A DNA stretch of 64,000 nt from contig JALNZU010000008.1 of the NCBI GenBank assembly GCA_023229245.1, forward strand, positions 1 to 64,000. Direction: 5' to 3'. Below, in pieces: positions 27,489 through 36,193 of the stretch. The number at the start of each line of letters is the position of its first letter. Positions within the stretch are counted from its first letter, which is position 1. Source of the stretch: Bacteroidales bacterium (GTDB taxonomy: Bacteria; Bacteroidota; Bacteroidia; Bacteroidales; F082). The notes beneath the pieces were generated by a model. That model had not been told where the DNA came from. It worked only from the letters and a program-made list of their open reading frames with translations, and searched no databases. A program made the position numbers and the translations under genes.

Positions 27489-28805
27489 TCAGCTAATAGC
27501 TTGTTCAATCAGATGCGTATACACTTCGTTCCATCCTGTCCAGCGTTTGGTATTGCTCAGCGTTTCGTTGTGCCATAGGCTGATAAAGTTTCCTCCTGCT
27601 TTTTTTACTTCGTTGATCAAAGTAGTTATGAGCTCCTTGGCGGCTTCCTTTTCAATATGCAGATAGTCGCGCAGGCTACCGTCCATGACAATGAGTGGAT
27701 GTACCCGCAACTTGGTAGGTAGGTCATGATCGAGGTCGTAAAACAAAAAACTGTTTGCTATCCCCGCCCTGAATCCGGGTTGGGTAGCAAAGCCCATGCT
27801 GTAATCGTCAGTAATATCCATGTCCATCAACCAATGATATACGGTAGGCAGCTTAACTCTTAAGAAATGTTGCCGGCTATGAGTGATCTCACTATGAATC
27901 ACTTCGGATAAAGCTTCTACCTCTTGTTTTAAAATGGTTTTGTCATCGGTTGAGGCATAGCTTGGATGTATGCCAATGGTAGCATAATCGGCTAAATGTC
28001 TGATTAAGCGGCGAAAAGCAGGGTTACGTCTTGAGATATTTTTGTCGTAATGGGCATAGCTGGCAAACAAAATGAAGTATATAGGATAGAGCTTATATCT
28101 GGACTGCAAATCCAGTTGAAGGGAATAGGTGTCGTATGGGTCGTTTGTTTTTTTACGTAATACCTTGGTTCGTGCTACTATTTCGGTATAATCACCTGCT
28201 AACAGATCACGCAGGTATGCTCCTATAGTGCGATACAAGCCTTTGTGCAGATACGACCATGCAATATCAATATCGTAGGTTGGGGTGAACTGATAAACGG
28301 GTAGTCTGAATTTTAAGCGCGGGAAATAGGTTTGGAGCAATTCCATAAGATCATGGCTCCATATGTTTATCAAAGGTTTTTGGAGCATACCCATCTCCGA
28401 CAGGCAACTGGATTCGGCTTCAAACCTGCCATGACTGTCTTGCACAAAAGGTAGATACTCCTCGTAGCGGCTGACAAGAAAAAAGCTGGCAGCAAAAAGG
28501 TCAAAAGGCAAAGCCGACTGCTTGTGAAAAACTGGAAAGAATGCCATAAGCCCTTTATATACAAATGGTTGCAAGTCTTGATTATCTATCTCACGCTCGA
28601 ACAACAGTTGAGCTGATTTGAAGAAAAGGCCATCATCCAACGCTTGTGTGCCGTAGCTAAACTTAGGACCTTCATAGCTTTTGTACTGCTCCTGATCGTT
28701 AGTGAACCGAAAACTAAGGCCAAGCAGCTCGGTAAGTATTAAATCAAAGATATAGCGCAACCTGTTGGTAGTCTTGGTAACATATATGAGCAGTTCAGCA
28801 TTCAT
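27489..28805 (-). CDS. Polysaccharide deacetylase-family protein (DUF7033-type N-terminus)
   Basis: 438 residues, no signal peptide. An N-terminal domain of about 170 residues (LPFDLFAASFFLVSRYEEY) matches the DUF7033-type module that precedes NodB-like domains in Bacteroidota. The deacetylase part shows a TYDID metal-site motif near 185 and GIHPSYAS near 290, plus a C-terminal FISLWHNETLS. The usual HxxxH is reduced to one clear His, so the metal site differs from the classic NodB set. It may remove acetyl groups from a polysaccharide precursor in the cytoplasm or at the membrane. Downstream of DUF721 by 32 bases. Confidence 0.75.
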   Translation of the reverse strand: MNAELLIYVTKTTNRLRYIFDLILTELLGLSFRFTNDQEQYKSYEGPKFSYGTQALDDGLFFKSAQLLFEREIDNQDLQPFVYKGLMAFFPVFHKQSALPFDLFAASFFLVSRYEEYLPFVQDSHGRFEAESSCLSEMGMLQKPLINIWSHDLMELLQTYFPRLKFRLPVYQFTPTYDIDIAWSYLHKGLYRTIGAYLRDLLAGDYTEIVARTKVLRKKTNDPYDTYSLQLDLQSRYKLYPIYFILFASYAHYDKNISRRNPAFRRLIRHLADYATIGIHPSYASTDDKTILKQEVEALSEVIHSEITHSRQHFLRVKLPTVYHWLMDMDITDDYSMGFATQPGFRAGIANSFLFYDLDHDLPTKLRVHPLIVMDGSLRDYLHIEKEAAKELITTLINEVKKAGGNFISLWHNETLSNTKRWTGWNEVYTHLIEQAIS

Positions 28806-28837
28806 AATGAGGTTGTTTTGGCTAAATGATCTTTTGG

Positions 28838-29128
28838 CTATCGAATAACGATTTCGTTAATAATCTCTTTTCCGGCTTCTTGGTTCAGGTCGTTGATGAG
28901 CTTTTTACGGGCATAACTCAACTCATTGCGGATGACATCCGAATCAAGATGTACGTATAGTATTTTGTTTTTCACAAACAGATCAGTAGTGTGGCGGACT
29001 ATCAGCTTGCCTACTACTTTTTCCCATGCGTTTATGATGCGTATGCCGTCAATCTTCTCATCTAATTTATACTGTCTGAGAAGTTCTTCAATAGCTTTTC
29101 CTATGCTTATTTCGTTTGATGCGCTCAT
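28838..29128 (-). CDS. DUF721 (DciA-like) protein
   Basis: 96 residues from MSASNEISIGKAIEELL. It carries the DUF721 core: IINAWEKVVGKLIVRHT, FVKNKILYVHLDSDVIRNELSYARKKLINDLN. Relatives such as DciA load or regulate the replicative helicase. The start at 29128 overlaps the recF stop as ATGA; longer in-frame starts lie inside recF. The recF-DUF721 pair recurs across Bacteroidota and fits a replication/repair role. Confidence 0.88.
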   Translation of the reverse strand: MSASNEISIGKAIEELLRQYKLDEKIDGIRIINAWEKVVGKLIVRHTTDLFVKNKILYVHLDSDVIRNELSYARKKLINDLNQEAGKEIINEIVIR

Positions 29129-30252
29129 TGGGTAATAGATTGGATTGGTAGGGCTGCCCCTGATTGTATGCTGAAAAGACGATGGTCGCTCTTGCTGATA
29201 GACAGCAGTCTTTGAATACGATGCTGTTGGGTGTCGGTGATAAAAACCTGACCAAAGTTTTCGCGACACACTAAATCAATGATCTGCTCTACTCGTTGGT
29301 CGTCTAATTTATCAAAGATATCATCAAACAGCAGTATAGGTTGATATCCCATAAGCTGATGGGTGTGTTCAAACTGTGCTAATTTCAGTGCGATCACAAA
29401 ACTTTTCTGTTGTCCTTGCGATCCGAACTTCTTAAGCGGATAGCCGTTGATAAGCCATTTCAGATCGTCTTTATGAGGCCCGGCTCCTGTATATTTAAGA
29501 GCCTTATCACGTTCAAACAGTGCAGCAAGCTGTTGTGTCAGTGGAGATTTACCCATAGTTGTTTCGTAAAGTATGGCAACCGATTCCTTGCTGTCCGACA
29601 CAAAGGCATAAAACTTTTCAAATACCGGTGTAAATTCATTTAAAAAAGCAAATCGCTTTTCGTATAGCTGCATACCCCATTGCTCCATCTGTTCATTGAG
29701 AATTTCGATCAGCTCGTGATTTGTTTTGCCATTTTCGGCTAATTGGCGAAGTAAAAAATTGCGTTGTGCCAATATTTTATTGTAGTGTATCAATGCTTCA
29801 AGATACATCGGATCGGATTGCGATATCATGCTGTCCACAAATTTGCGGCGCAACTCGCTGCCCTCATTGATCAGGTCGCGGTCGTAGGGCGAGATCATTA
29901 CTAAAGGAAGCTTTCCAATATGGTCGGCTAAACGATCGTACTCTTTTTTGTTGAATCGGAATGATTTTTTATGATTTCTCTTTTGTACGCAACTAACTGT
30001 ATCAATCTCACCATTTCGTTTATAGCTGCCGTGTATGGCAAAAAAATCCTGATGATGCCTTATGTTTTGCTGGTCTATCGTATTGAAATAGCTTTTACAG
30101 TAGGAAAGATAATAGATAGCATCTAACATATTTGTTTTTCCTGATCCGTTGTTACCTATGAAGCAATTGATCTTTTCGGAAAACTCCAATTCTGCTGAGG
30201 CATAGTTCTTAAAATCGGTAAGTCTGATCTGCTGTAAAAACATTTTTTGCAT
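29125..30252 (-). CDS. recF: DNA replication and repair protein RecF
   Basis: 375 residues. Walker A GNNGSGKT at 33-40, the RecF-type signature region with SQGQQKSFVIALKLAQ, and Walker B ILLFDDIFDKLDD. RecF loads RecA at single-strand gaps together with RecO and RecR; recR is also in this window at 52964. It overlaps DUF721 by four bases and lies 40 bases after porQ. Confidence 0.95.
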   Translation of the reverse strand: MQKMFLQQIRLTDFKNYASAELEFSEKINCFIGNNGSGKTNMLDAIYYLSYCKSYFNTIDQQNIRHHQDFFAIHGSYKRNGEIDTVSCVQKRNHKKSFRFNKKEYDRLADHIGKLPLVMISPYDRDLINEGSELRRKFVDSMISQSDPMYLEALIHYNKILAQRNFLLRQLAENGKTNHELIEILNEQMEQWGMQLYEKRFAFLNEFTPVFEKFYAFVSDSKESVAILYETTMGKSPLTQQLAALFERDKALKYTGAGPHKDDLKWLINGYPLKKFGSQGQQKSFVIALKLAQFEHTHQLMGYQPILLFDDIFDKLDDQRVEQIIDLVCRENFGQVFITDTQQHRIQRLLSISKSDHRLFSIQSGAALPIQSITQ

Positions 30253-30292
30253 GCTTGGGCAGGCAAAGATACGATTTTGAGCTTCAAGAAAT

Positions 30293-31357
30293 CTATCGTT
30301 TGAATTGGTTTAGGTTTGTTGAGATACTCAGATAGTTGGGTGAGCCTACCACATGGAAAGTTGATCGGCTGTAGTTGATCTGGAATTTGGATACTTTTAT
30401 CCCTACTCCCCATGCAAAACCTATCATAGCTAGTTTATCGGGTATAAGCATTTCTTGCCGGCGTTTATAGTTGTAACTTCCTCTGAGTATCAGATTTTTG
30501 CCTATGTAAAGCTCTCCTCCAACGATGAAATGTCGCATCAGTTGATCGGCAAACTGTTCAATTTTGCTGTTTTCTATTGTTTGGCCAGTCAATGGGTCTT
30601 TTTTTCCTTTCAGGTCAATAGGGTCGTTGTAGCGCAAGTCCCATTTTTGCAGATGGTCATAAATAAGCAGTATGCGAAATGGTACATGGTCTAATCGTTT
30701 GGATACCCCAAGCTGCATGCTGAAGGGTGGCGCAGAGGCCTGTGCCGGCAGGTAGGATTTTAATTCTCTGCCTATATTGCGTGCAGTCAATGAAAACAGC
30801 CATCCATCGCGGGTTTGATAAGTGCCTGCCACATCTACTGCAAAGCCAAACGAATGATACGACTCGTATTGCGATCCCATCCATTTCAGTTGAGCTCCAA
30901 TGCTGAACAAAGAATCTAACTGACGCCCCCAGCCTAGCATCAACGCATAATCAGAAGCACCAAAACTACCATTATCCCGATTTCCAGCCTCGTCAGCATA
31001 CTCAAACTGGCCATAATTGTGATACTGAACAGCACCCACGAAATTACCAGCCTTCTCAAACGAGCGCCCGTATTGCAAGCTGCTGAACTTGATATCCGCA
31101 TAATAGTCCACATACGACAGACTTAGCTGATTGTGCATATTGTCAGTGATCAAAGCCGGATTAAAAAGGCTGAGCTGAATATCATCGTCGTTAATAGGTA
31201 ATGCCGTTCCACCTAAAGCAGCAGTGCGAGCTGGTATGGCAACATCTAAAAAATCATAAGTGCCTCTTCCTCCGCTTTGAGCATATATGCTATTAGTAGC
31301 TAAAACCGTAAGCCAAAGACATAGAAAAAGGCATAGACAAGTAGAATAAAATCTCAT
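30293..31357 (-). CDS. porQ: Type IX secretion system protein PorQ
   Basis: 354 residues. Signal peptide to about residue 26, then a start GGRGTYDFLDVAIPARTAALGG and a beta-barrel body of outer membrane (FadL/PorV-like) type, ending with DKLAMIGFAWGVGIK. This is the PorQ pattern. PorQ belongs to the T9SS attachment complex in the outer membrane. Its presence agrees with the T9SS sorting domain at the end of the protease at 36194-40393. First gene of the recF series. Confidence 0.88.
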   Translation of the reverse strand: MRFYSTCLCLFLCLWLTVLATNSIYAQSGGRGTYDFLDVAIPARTAALGGTALPINDDDIQLSLFNPALITDNMHNQLSLSYVDYYADIKFSSLQYGRSFEKAGNFVGAVQYHNYGQFEYADEAGNRDNGSFGASDYALMLGWGRQLDSLFSIGAQLKWMGSQYESYHSFGFAVDVAGTYQTRDGWLFSLTARNIGRELKSYLPAQASAPPFSMQLGVSKRLDHVPFRILLIYDHLQKWDLRYNDPIDLKGKKDPLTGQTIENSKIEQFADQLMRHFIVGGELYIGKNLILRGSYNYKRRQEMLIPDKLAMIGFAWGVGIKVSKFQINYSRSTFHVVGSPNYLSISTNLNQFKR

Positions 31358-31931
31358 GCGCGCTGTTGATATAGATTTTCTAACGTATTGTAAACGGCTT
31401 TATTGTGAACCCCATTGGAATCGGATATTATTTCTGACATTCAGTGAACGAAAATATTGCTAAGCACTACTGCATAAGTAGCCAACTGATACGTACATAG
31501 CAAAATGACAACAAACTAACTCATTCATAGATAAATATTTTGATGTGACCATAAACCACAGTTTATTTTTTTAAAACTTTTATGCGTACCTAAAAACTAA
31601 AGTTCAATGTGCTAACTGAAAACATTTATGCATGGGATGATCAACAGAAGAAATAAATAACTGACAAGTTGTCTTTTACTCTATGATGAAATAATCCTGT
31701 TGCTGAGACCTGAAATCTGGCACAGGGAATGGCTTCGTGCAGGAAATAATTCATTTATAATTGATACAAGTTGGGTGCTCATGTGTTTTCGGTGAAATGA
31801 GAAAAGTTTATTTGCAAGATGTTTTATAAGCTTGAGTATCACTTCAGAAAAACTATATCTAAGTTAGTAGGTTTAGGAACTCTGTCGCTTTTCTGATAAT
31901 CGTTCAACTAAGGATTCCAACATAATCGTTT
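31358..31931 (+). other. Gene-free stretch between porQ and the SNF2 gene
   Basis: About 570 AT-rich bases between divergent genes. I see no coding frame, tRNA or strong hairpin; promoter elements for the helicase are at the right end. A porQ promoter with exact TAnnTTTG was not found. Confidence 0.45.
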
Positions 31932-31939
31932 TATCTTTG
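31932..31939 (+). promoter_or_regulatory. -7 promoter box of the SNF2 helicase gene
   Basis: TATCTTTG is an exact TAnnTTTG, about 45 bases before the start. A second near-match TATTTTCG (31957-31964) has the TTTG at 31936 as a -33 element 17 bases upstream, so two start sites are possible. Confidence 0.45.
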
Positions 31940-31984
31940 ACAAATTTCTTTAGTTTTATTTTCGCAGATTAACACATTGTATTT

Positions 31985-34900
31985 ATGGCTTTACAGTTTG
32001 GCAAAACCTGGTGGGGTGAACATTGGTTGCGTTCATTGGCTCATGTGGATTACGATAACCGCTTGCCTCGTGGCAAGTCGTATGCCCGCAACGGATATGT
32101 AAAAGATATCAGATTCACGGAGAATATGATAGTGGCAAAGGTGAAAGGCAGTCGTCCCCGTCCTTATAATGTTACCATCATTATCCCACCTTTTTTTGAA
32201 GACCAGATAAATGCGTTGATGAACGATATTATCAGGCAACCAGCACTTATCTCCAAATTGCTCAACCGCGAGCTGGATCCATCTATTCAGGGCATAGCCG
32301 AACAAAATGGCTTAAAAGTCTTCCCACAGCAATGGACTGACTTTAAAATGCAATGTTCCTGTCCGGACTGGGCGGTACCTTGTAAACACTTAGCAGCGGT
32401 CATATATATGATAAGCCGTGAAATTGATAACAATCCTTTTCGCATCTTTGAGATGCATAAGGTTGACCTCATCCGGGAGCTGAATAAAAGGGGAATATTC
32501 ATTGAGCAAAAGAAAACAGAGATCAGCAGCCTGGCTACTATTTTACGCACAAAAAGAAAGACGACAATCGCTTTCGATGAGGAAAAGGCTTATGAACGTG
32601 TAGATTTTTCACAGCTGAACACCCTTTCAGAGTCTTTAGTACTTCTGTTACCCGATGAACCTCCTTTTTATTCTACTGGTAATTTCAGAGATAAGTATCG
32701 ACAACAGTTTATGCAGGTTACTCGTGAGGCAACTCGCCTGTTGACCAGAAAACTTTCTATATCCGGACTTTATCCGGCATATACCGGACATTCTGAGATA
32801 GACTTTCATACCGAACTGTCTTTTTTGATTGACACCAATAATCATGTAGAAATAAGTGGCCGGCAACATGGATTCGGTCATTTAAATCAACTCATACCAT
32901 CTTTATACAGTCTCAACCCGGATCGTCTGCTGGATTATCAGCCATCGGTGGCAGCTATTTATAAAATTGTGCTGGCTTCCATACATCTGATAGCTAACGG
33001 AAATGTGGTTCCGCAGATCGTTAGATTAGAGAATAAAGACTATCTCATTCGGTGGCTGCCGGCAATTATAGATAATGAAGTACGTAAACTGATAGAGCGA
33101 CTTACACAGGTTATCCCTCCCGATCTGTTGCTACTACATAAAATTACGGCTAAAAGCAAAAGAGTGTATCCGGTAAGAAATCAGGTAGAGGAATTGCTGA
33201 TACTGTTTATCAGCCATCTGATGGGGCGATTTTCCAAGCCTTCCAACGATGATATCTTTGAAGACTTATTCTTTAAGCAGCAGCCGTATGCCTTTTCAAA
33301 GGTGGGCGAGCATGCGCTGAGTGGAGGTATCAAGGTGTGGCTCGACCGTTTTTATATGAGTACAGGAGAGTTCCGTCCGGTGATAACGGTTACTGAACTT
33401 GAGTTGGATTCTTTTGAGGTACATCTCAGTATAGAAGATACTACTCAACCGGATGAGCTACCTATTTCTTTGCAAACTATACTAAGCCAGCAACAGTATG
33501 AGAAACAGCGTTTCCGTATCCTTCAGTCCTTGTCTTTGCTGTCTTCTTTTATACAAGGATTGGACTCATATATCAATAATCTGGCTGAAGAGCCAATACA
33601 GTTTGATAAAGAACAGTTTGTTCCGTTTCTCATAGAGATCATACCGGCTATCCGTCTGTTAGATGTGAAGGTGTTGCTGCCAAAAAGCCTGCAATATCTG
33701 CTCAAGCCAAAGTTGTCGGTAAAAATAAAAGCCAAAACCTCCCAGCAAGGCTATATCCGCCTGGACGATCTGCTTGCATTTGATTGGCAGATAGCTTTGG
33801 GTGATCAACTTGTTACTCCCCAAGAGTTTATGAAATGGATGCAAAATGCGTCCGGTCTTTTTCGTTTCAAAGAAAGATATATTTATGTAAACGAGGAAGA
33901 TATGACAAAACTCACTAAGGCGCTTACTACTAATAAGGAATTGTCTCCTTATGAGTTGCTTCAGGCTGCATTGGCACAGGAATATCAAGGAGCACCGGTA
34001 ATTCTTACCCAGGAGGTACAGCAAATTATTGGAGAGCTTAGCTCAACGGAAGAGATCGCTCTTCCTGCCGGCTTGTTTGCCACACTGCGTCCTTATCAGC
34101 ATCGCGGATATTCATGGATGTTTAAGAACAGTCGGATTGGATTCGGGAGTATCATAGCTGATGATATGGGTCTTGGGAAAACTATACAAGTCATAGCTAT
34201 ACTGCTCAAGCTAAAGGAAGAAGGCGCTATCAACCATACACAACGGGCAATAGCGGTAGTGCCTACCGGATTACTGACCAACTGGAAAGCTGAAGTAGAA
34301 AAATTTGCACCATCTCTAACCACTCATATCTATCATGGCGGCACTCGCAATCTGAATCAGTTTGATGCAGACCTGATGCTTACCACCTACGGCGTGTTAC
34401 GAAGCGATCACGAACTATTGAAAAAAAGTAATTGGCAGATCATGATCATTGATGAAGCCCAGAACATCAAAAATCATCAGACAGGACAGTCAAAAGCAAT
34501 CAAAAGTATTCCGGCTACCATACGTATTGCTATGAGCGGGACACCAGTAGAGAACCGCCTCACCGAGTTCTGGTCTATCATGGAGTTCACCAACAGAGGC
34601 TATCTGGGGAATCTGAAATCATTCAAATCGAATTTTGCTGACCCAATACAAGTCTTTAATGATGAAAAAGCGGTGAATCGATTTCGTAAGATTACTTCCC
34701 CTTTTATGATGCGCCGTATGAAATCGGATAAGTCAATCATATCCGATCTGCCCGACAAAGTTGAGCAAGACCAGTATGCATTGCTGACCCGTCAACAAGC
34801 TGCCTTATACGAAAAAGTAATGCAGGCTGCTATGGAAGAGATAGAAGGTATAAGAGAAGCCGACAACGAATCCTTGTTTAAGCGGCAAGGTATTGTGTTA

Positions 34901-35503
34901 CAGATGATATTAGCTCTGAAACAAATATGTAATCATCCGGCCAACTTTTTGAAAAACGGTAACCGGGATGCTACCCAATCAGGAAAAATGCTGCTGTTGT
35001 TTGAACTCATAGACAGCATAGTAGAAGCTGGAGAAAAAGTACTTATATTCACTCAGTTTAAAGAAATGGGCGATCTGTTACAACACTTCATAGAAGAACG
35101 TTTAGGCAAAAAGCCTATGTTTTATCATGGAGGATGCAGCATCAAAGAACGGCATCAGATGGTGGACAAATTCCAAAATAACCGAGCTGATAAGATTTTC
35201 CTGCTATCGTTGAAAGCCGCCGGAACAGGACTTAACCTGACTGCAGCCTCACACGTCATACACTACGATCTGTGGTGGAACCCCGCCGTTGAAAACCAGG
35301 CAACAGACCGTGCATACCGTATCGGACAAAAGAAAAATGTGATGGTACACCGCTTTATCACTAAAAATAGCTTTGAGGAAAAAATAAATGATATGATCCA
35401 AAAAAAGAAACATTTAGCTGATATGACAGTGTCTGTAGGTGAAAACTGGATAGGAAAACTGAGTAACAAAGAATTACGGGATATCTTTGCTCAACAGGAG
35501 TAA
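31985..35503 (+). CDS. SWIM zinc finger-containing SNF2-family helicase
   Basis: 1172 residues. An N-terminal SWIM finger, C124-x-C126-x6-C133-x-H135, is followed by a long middle region (about 200-690) and a SNF2 ATPase. Motif I is DDMGLGKT (726-733), motif II DEAQ (823-826), motif III MSGTPVENR, and the C-terminal lobe has FTQFKEMGDLL, LSLKAAGTGLNLTAA and QATDRAYRIGQ. Family members translocate on DNA and remodel protein-DNA complexes such as stalled RNA polymerase; the exact role of SWIM-SNF2 proteins is unclear. It stands alone between two gaps of more than 500 bases. Confidence 0.92.
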   Translation: MALQFGKTWWGEHWLRSLAHVDYDNRLPRGKSYARNGYVKDIRFTENMIVAKVKGSRPRPYNVTIIIPPFFEDQINALMNDIIRQPALISKLLNRELDPSIQGIAEQNGLKVFPQQWTDFKMQCSCPDWAVPCKHLAAVIYMISREIDNNPFRIFEMHKVDLIRELNKRGIFIEQKKTEISSLATILRTKRKTTIAFDEEKAYERVDFSQLNTLSESLVLLLPDEPPFYSTGNFRDKYRQQFMQVTREATRLLTRKLSISGLYPAYTGHSEIDFHTELSFLIDTNNHVEISGRQHGFGHLNQLIPSLYSLNPDRLLDYQPSVAAIYKIVLASIHLIANGNVVPQIVRLENKDYLIRWLPAIIDNEVRKLIERLTQVIPPDLLLLHKITAKSKRVYPVRNQVEELLILFISHLMGRFSKPSNDDIFEDLFFKQQPYAFSKVGEHALSGGIKVWLDRFYMSTGEFRPVITVTELELDSFEVHLSIEDTTQPDELPISLQTILSQQQYEKQRFRILQSLSLLSSFIQGLDSYINNLAEEPIQFDKEQFVPFLIEIIPAIRLLDVKVLLPKSLQYLLKPKLSVKIKAKTSQQGYIRLDDLLAFDWQIALGDQLVTPQEFMKWMQNASGLFRFKERYIYVNEEDMTKLTKALTTNKELSPYELLQAALAQEYQGAPVILTQEVQQIIGELSSTEEIALPAGLFATLRPYQHRGYSWMFKNSRIGFGSIIADDMGLGKTIQVIAILLKLKEEGAINHTQRAIAVVPTGLLTNWKAEVEKFAPSLTTHIYHGGTRNLNQFDADLMLTTYGVLRSDHELLKKSNWQIMIIDEAQNIKNHQTGQSKAIKSIPATIRIAMSGTPVENRLTEFWSIMEFTNRGYLGNLKSFKSNFADPIQVFNDEKAVNRFRKITSPFMMRRMKSDKSIISDLPDKVEQDQYALLTRQQAALYEKVMQAAMEEIEGIREADNESLFKRQGIVLQMILALKQICNHPANFLKNGNRDATQSGKMLLLFELIDSIVEAGEKVLIFTQFKEMGDLLQHFIEERLGKKPMFYHGGCSIKERHQMVDKFQNNRADKIFLLSLKAAGTGLNLTAASHVIHYDLWWNPAVENQATDRAYRIGQKKNVMVHRFITKNSFEEKINDMIQKKKHLADMTVSVGENWIGKLSNKELRDIFAQQE

Positions 35504-36193
35504 GACAGTAAAAAAGTTGAACCTAACTAACCCAAATCAAAATTAGTTTTTAACAAGTAAGAAAAGCTATCCTTACCTATATCAAAGATATCATTATTCT
35601 CAATCAGCATCTTTCCATTTCAATACTGATTCAGTCTCGGGATATGACGGAAACTATGCCTTCTTCAACTGGATATCTAACAATATATGATCGTAGGCTG
35701 CAACGAATTTAAAGATGGTAAGAGAAGTCGTTCTTCACTATAAGAATGAATCTGGAGAGATACCTACAAATCAGTTACGTAGCCTGACTTTATCGAAATT
35801 TATCTTTGAGAACTTAGTAAAGGGTTCTACAGAATATGTTAGTATTACTTCTTTCTACCTGATTATCAATAGTTTTACTTTCGTCCTTTCTTTTTAATTT
35901 TTAGATGGATTGAAATGGATTTTTTTATATGATTTCTTATGTATTTGTTTGTAAAGAACAATCTAATATATGAGCGGAAACACATGGAGTTACTGATACC
36001 ATTTAGAATTGTCCCCATGTCTTTGCCATGTCATGACTATCTGATCATGGAGCAATATGACGGATAAACCAAGTCGTAGCATAAAGATACAAGGCAAATC
36101 AATTATGCTGAGAATGTTGTAGGTAGCAACCAATTGGAGGATTTTATTCAGGATATAAAAATTATAAGAACAACCTATAAAAAGACTAAAGCT
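35504..36193 (+). other. Gene-free stretch after the SNF2 gene
   Basis: About 690 bases. A 60-codon frame at 35715-35897 has no recognisable product and an unusual tail, so I do not call it. A TATCTTTG at 35801-35808 matches the -7 consensus but no gene follows within 380 bases. No terminator hairpin is clear. Confidence 0.4.

Noticed and set aside
35715..35897. 60-codon plus-strand frame
   Set aside because: No recognisable product, hydrophobic tail unlike a membrane protein, no promoter placed correctly; length is expected by chance in this gap.
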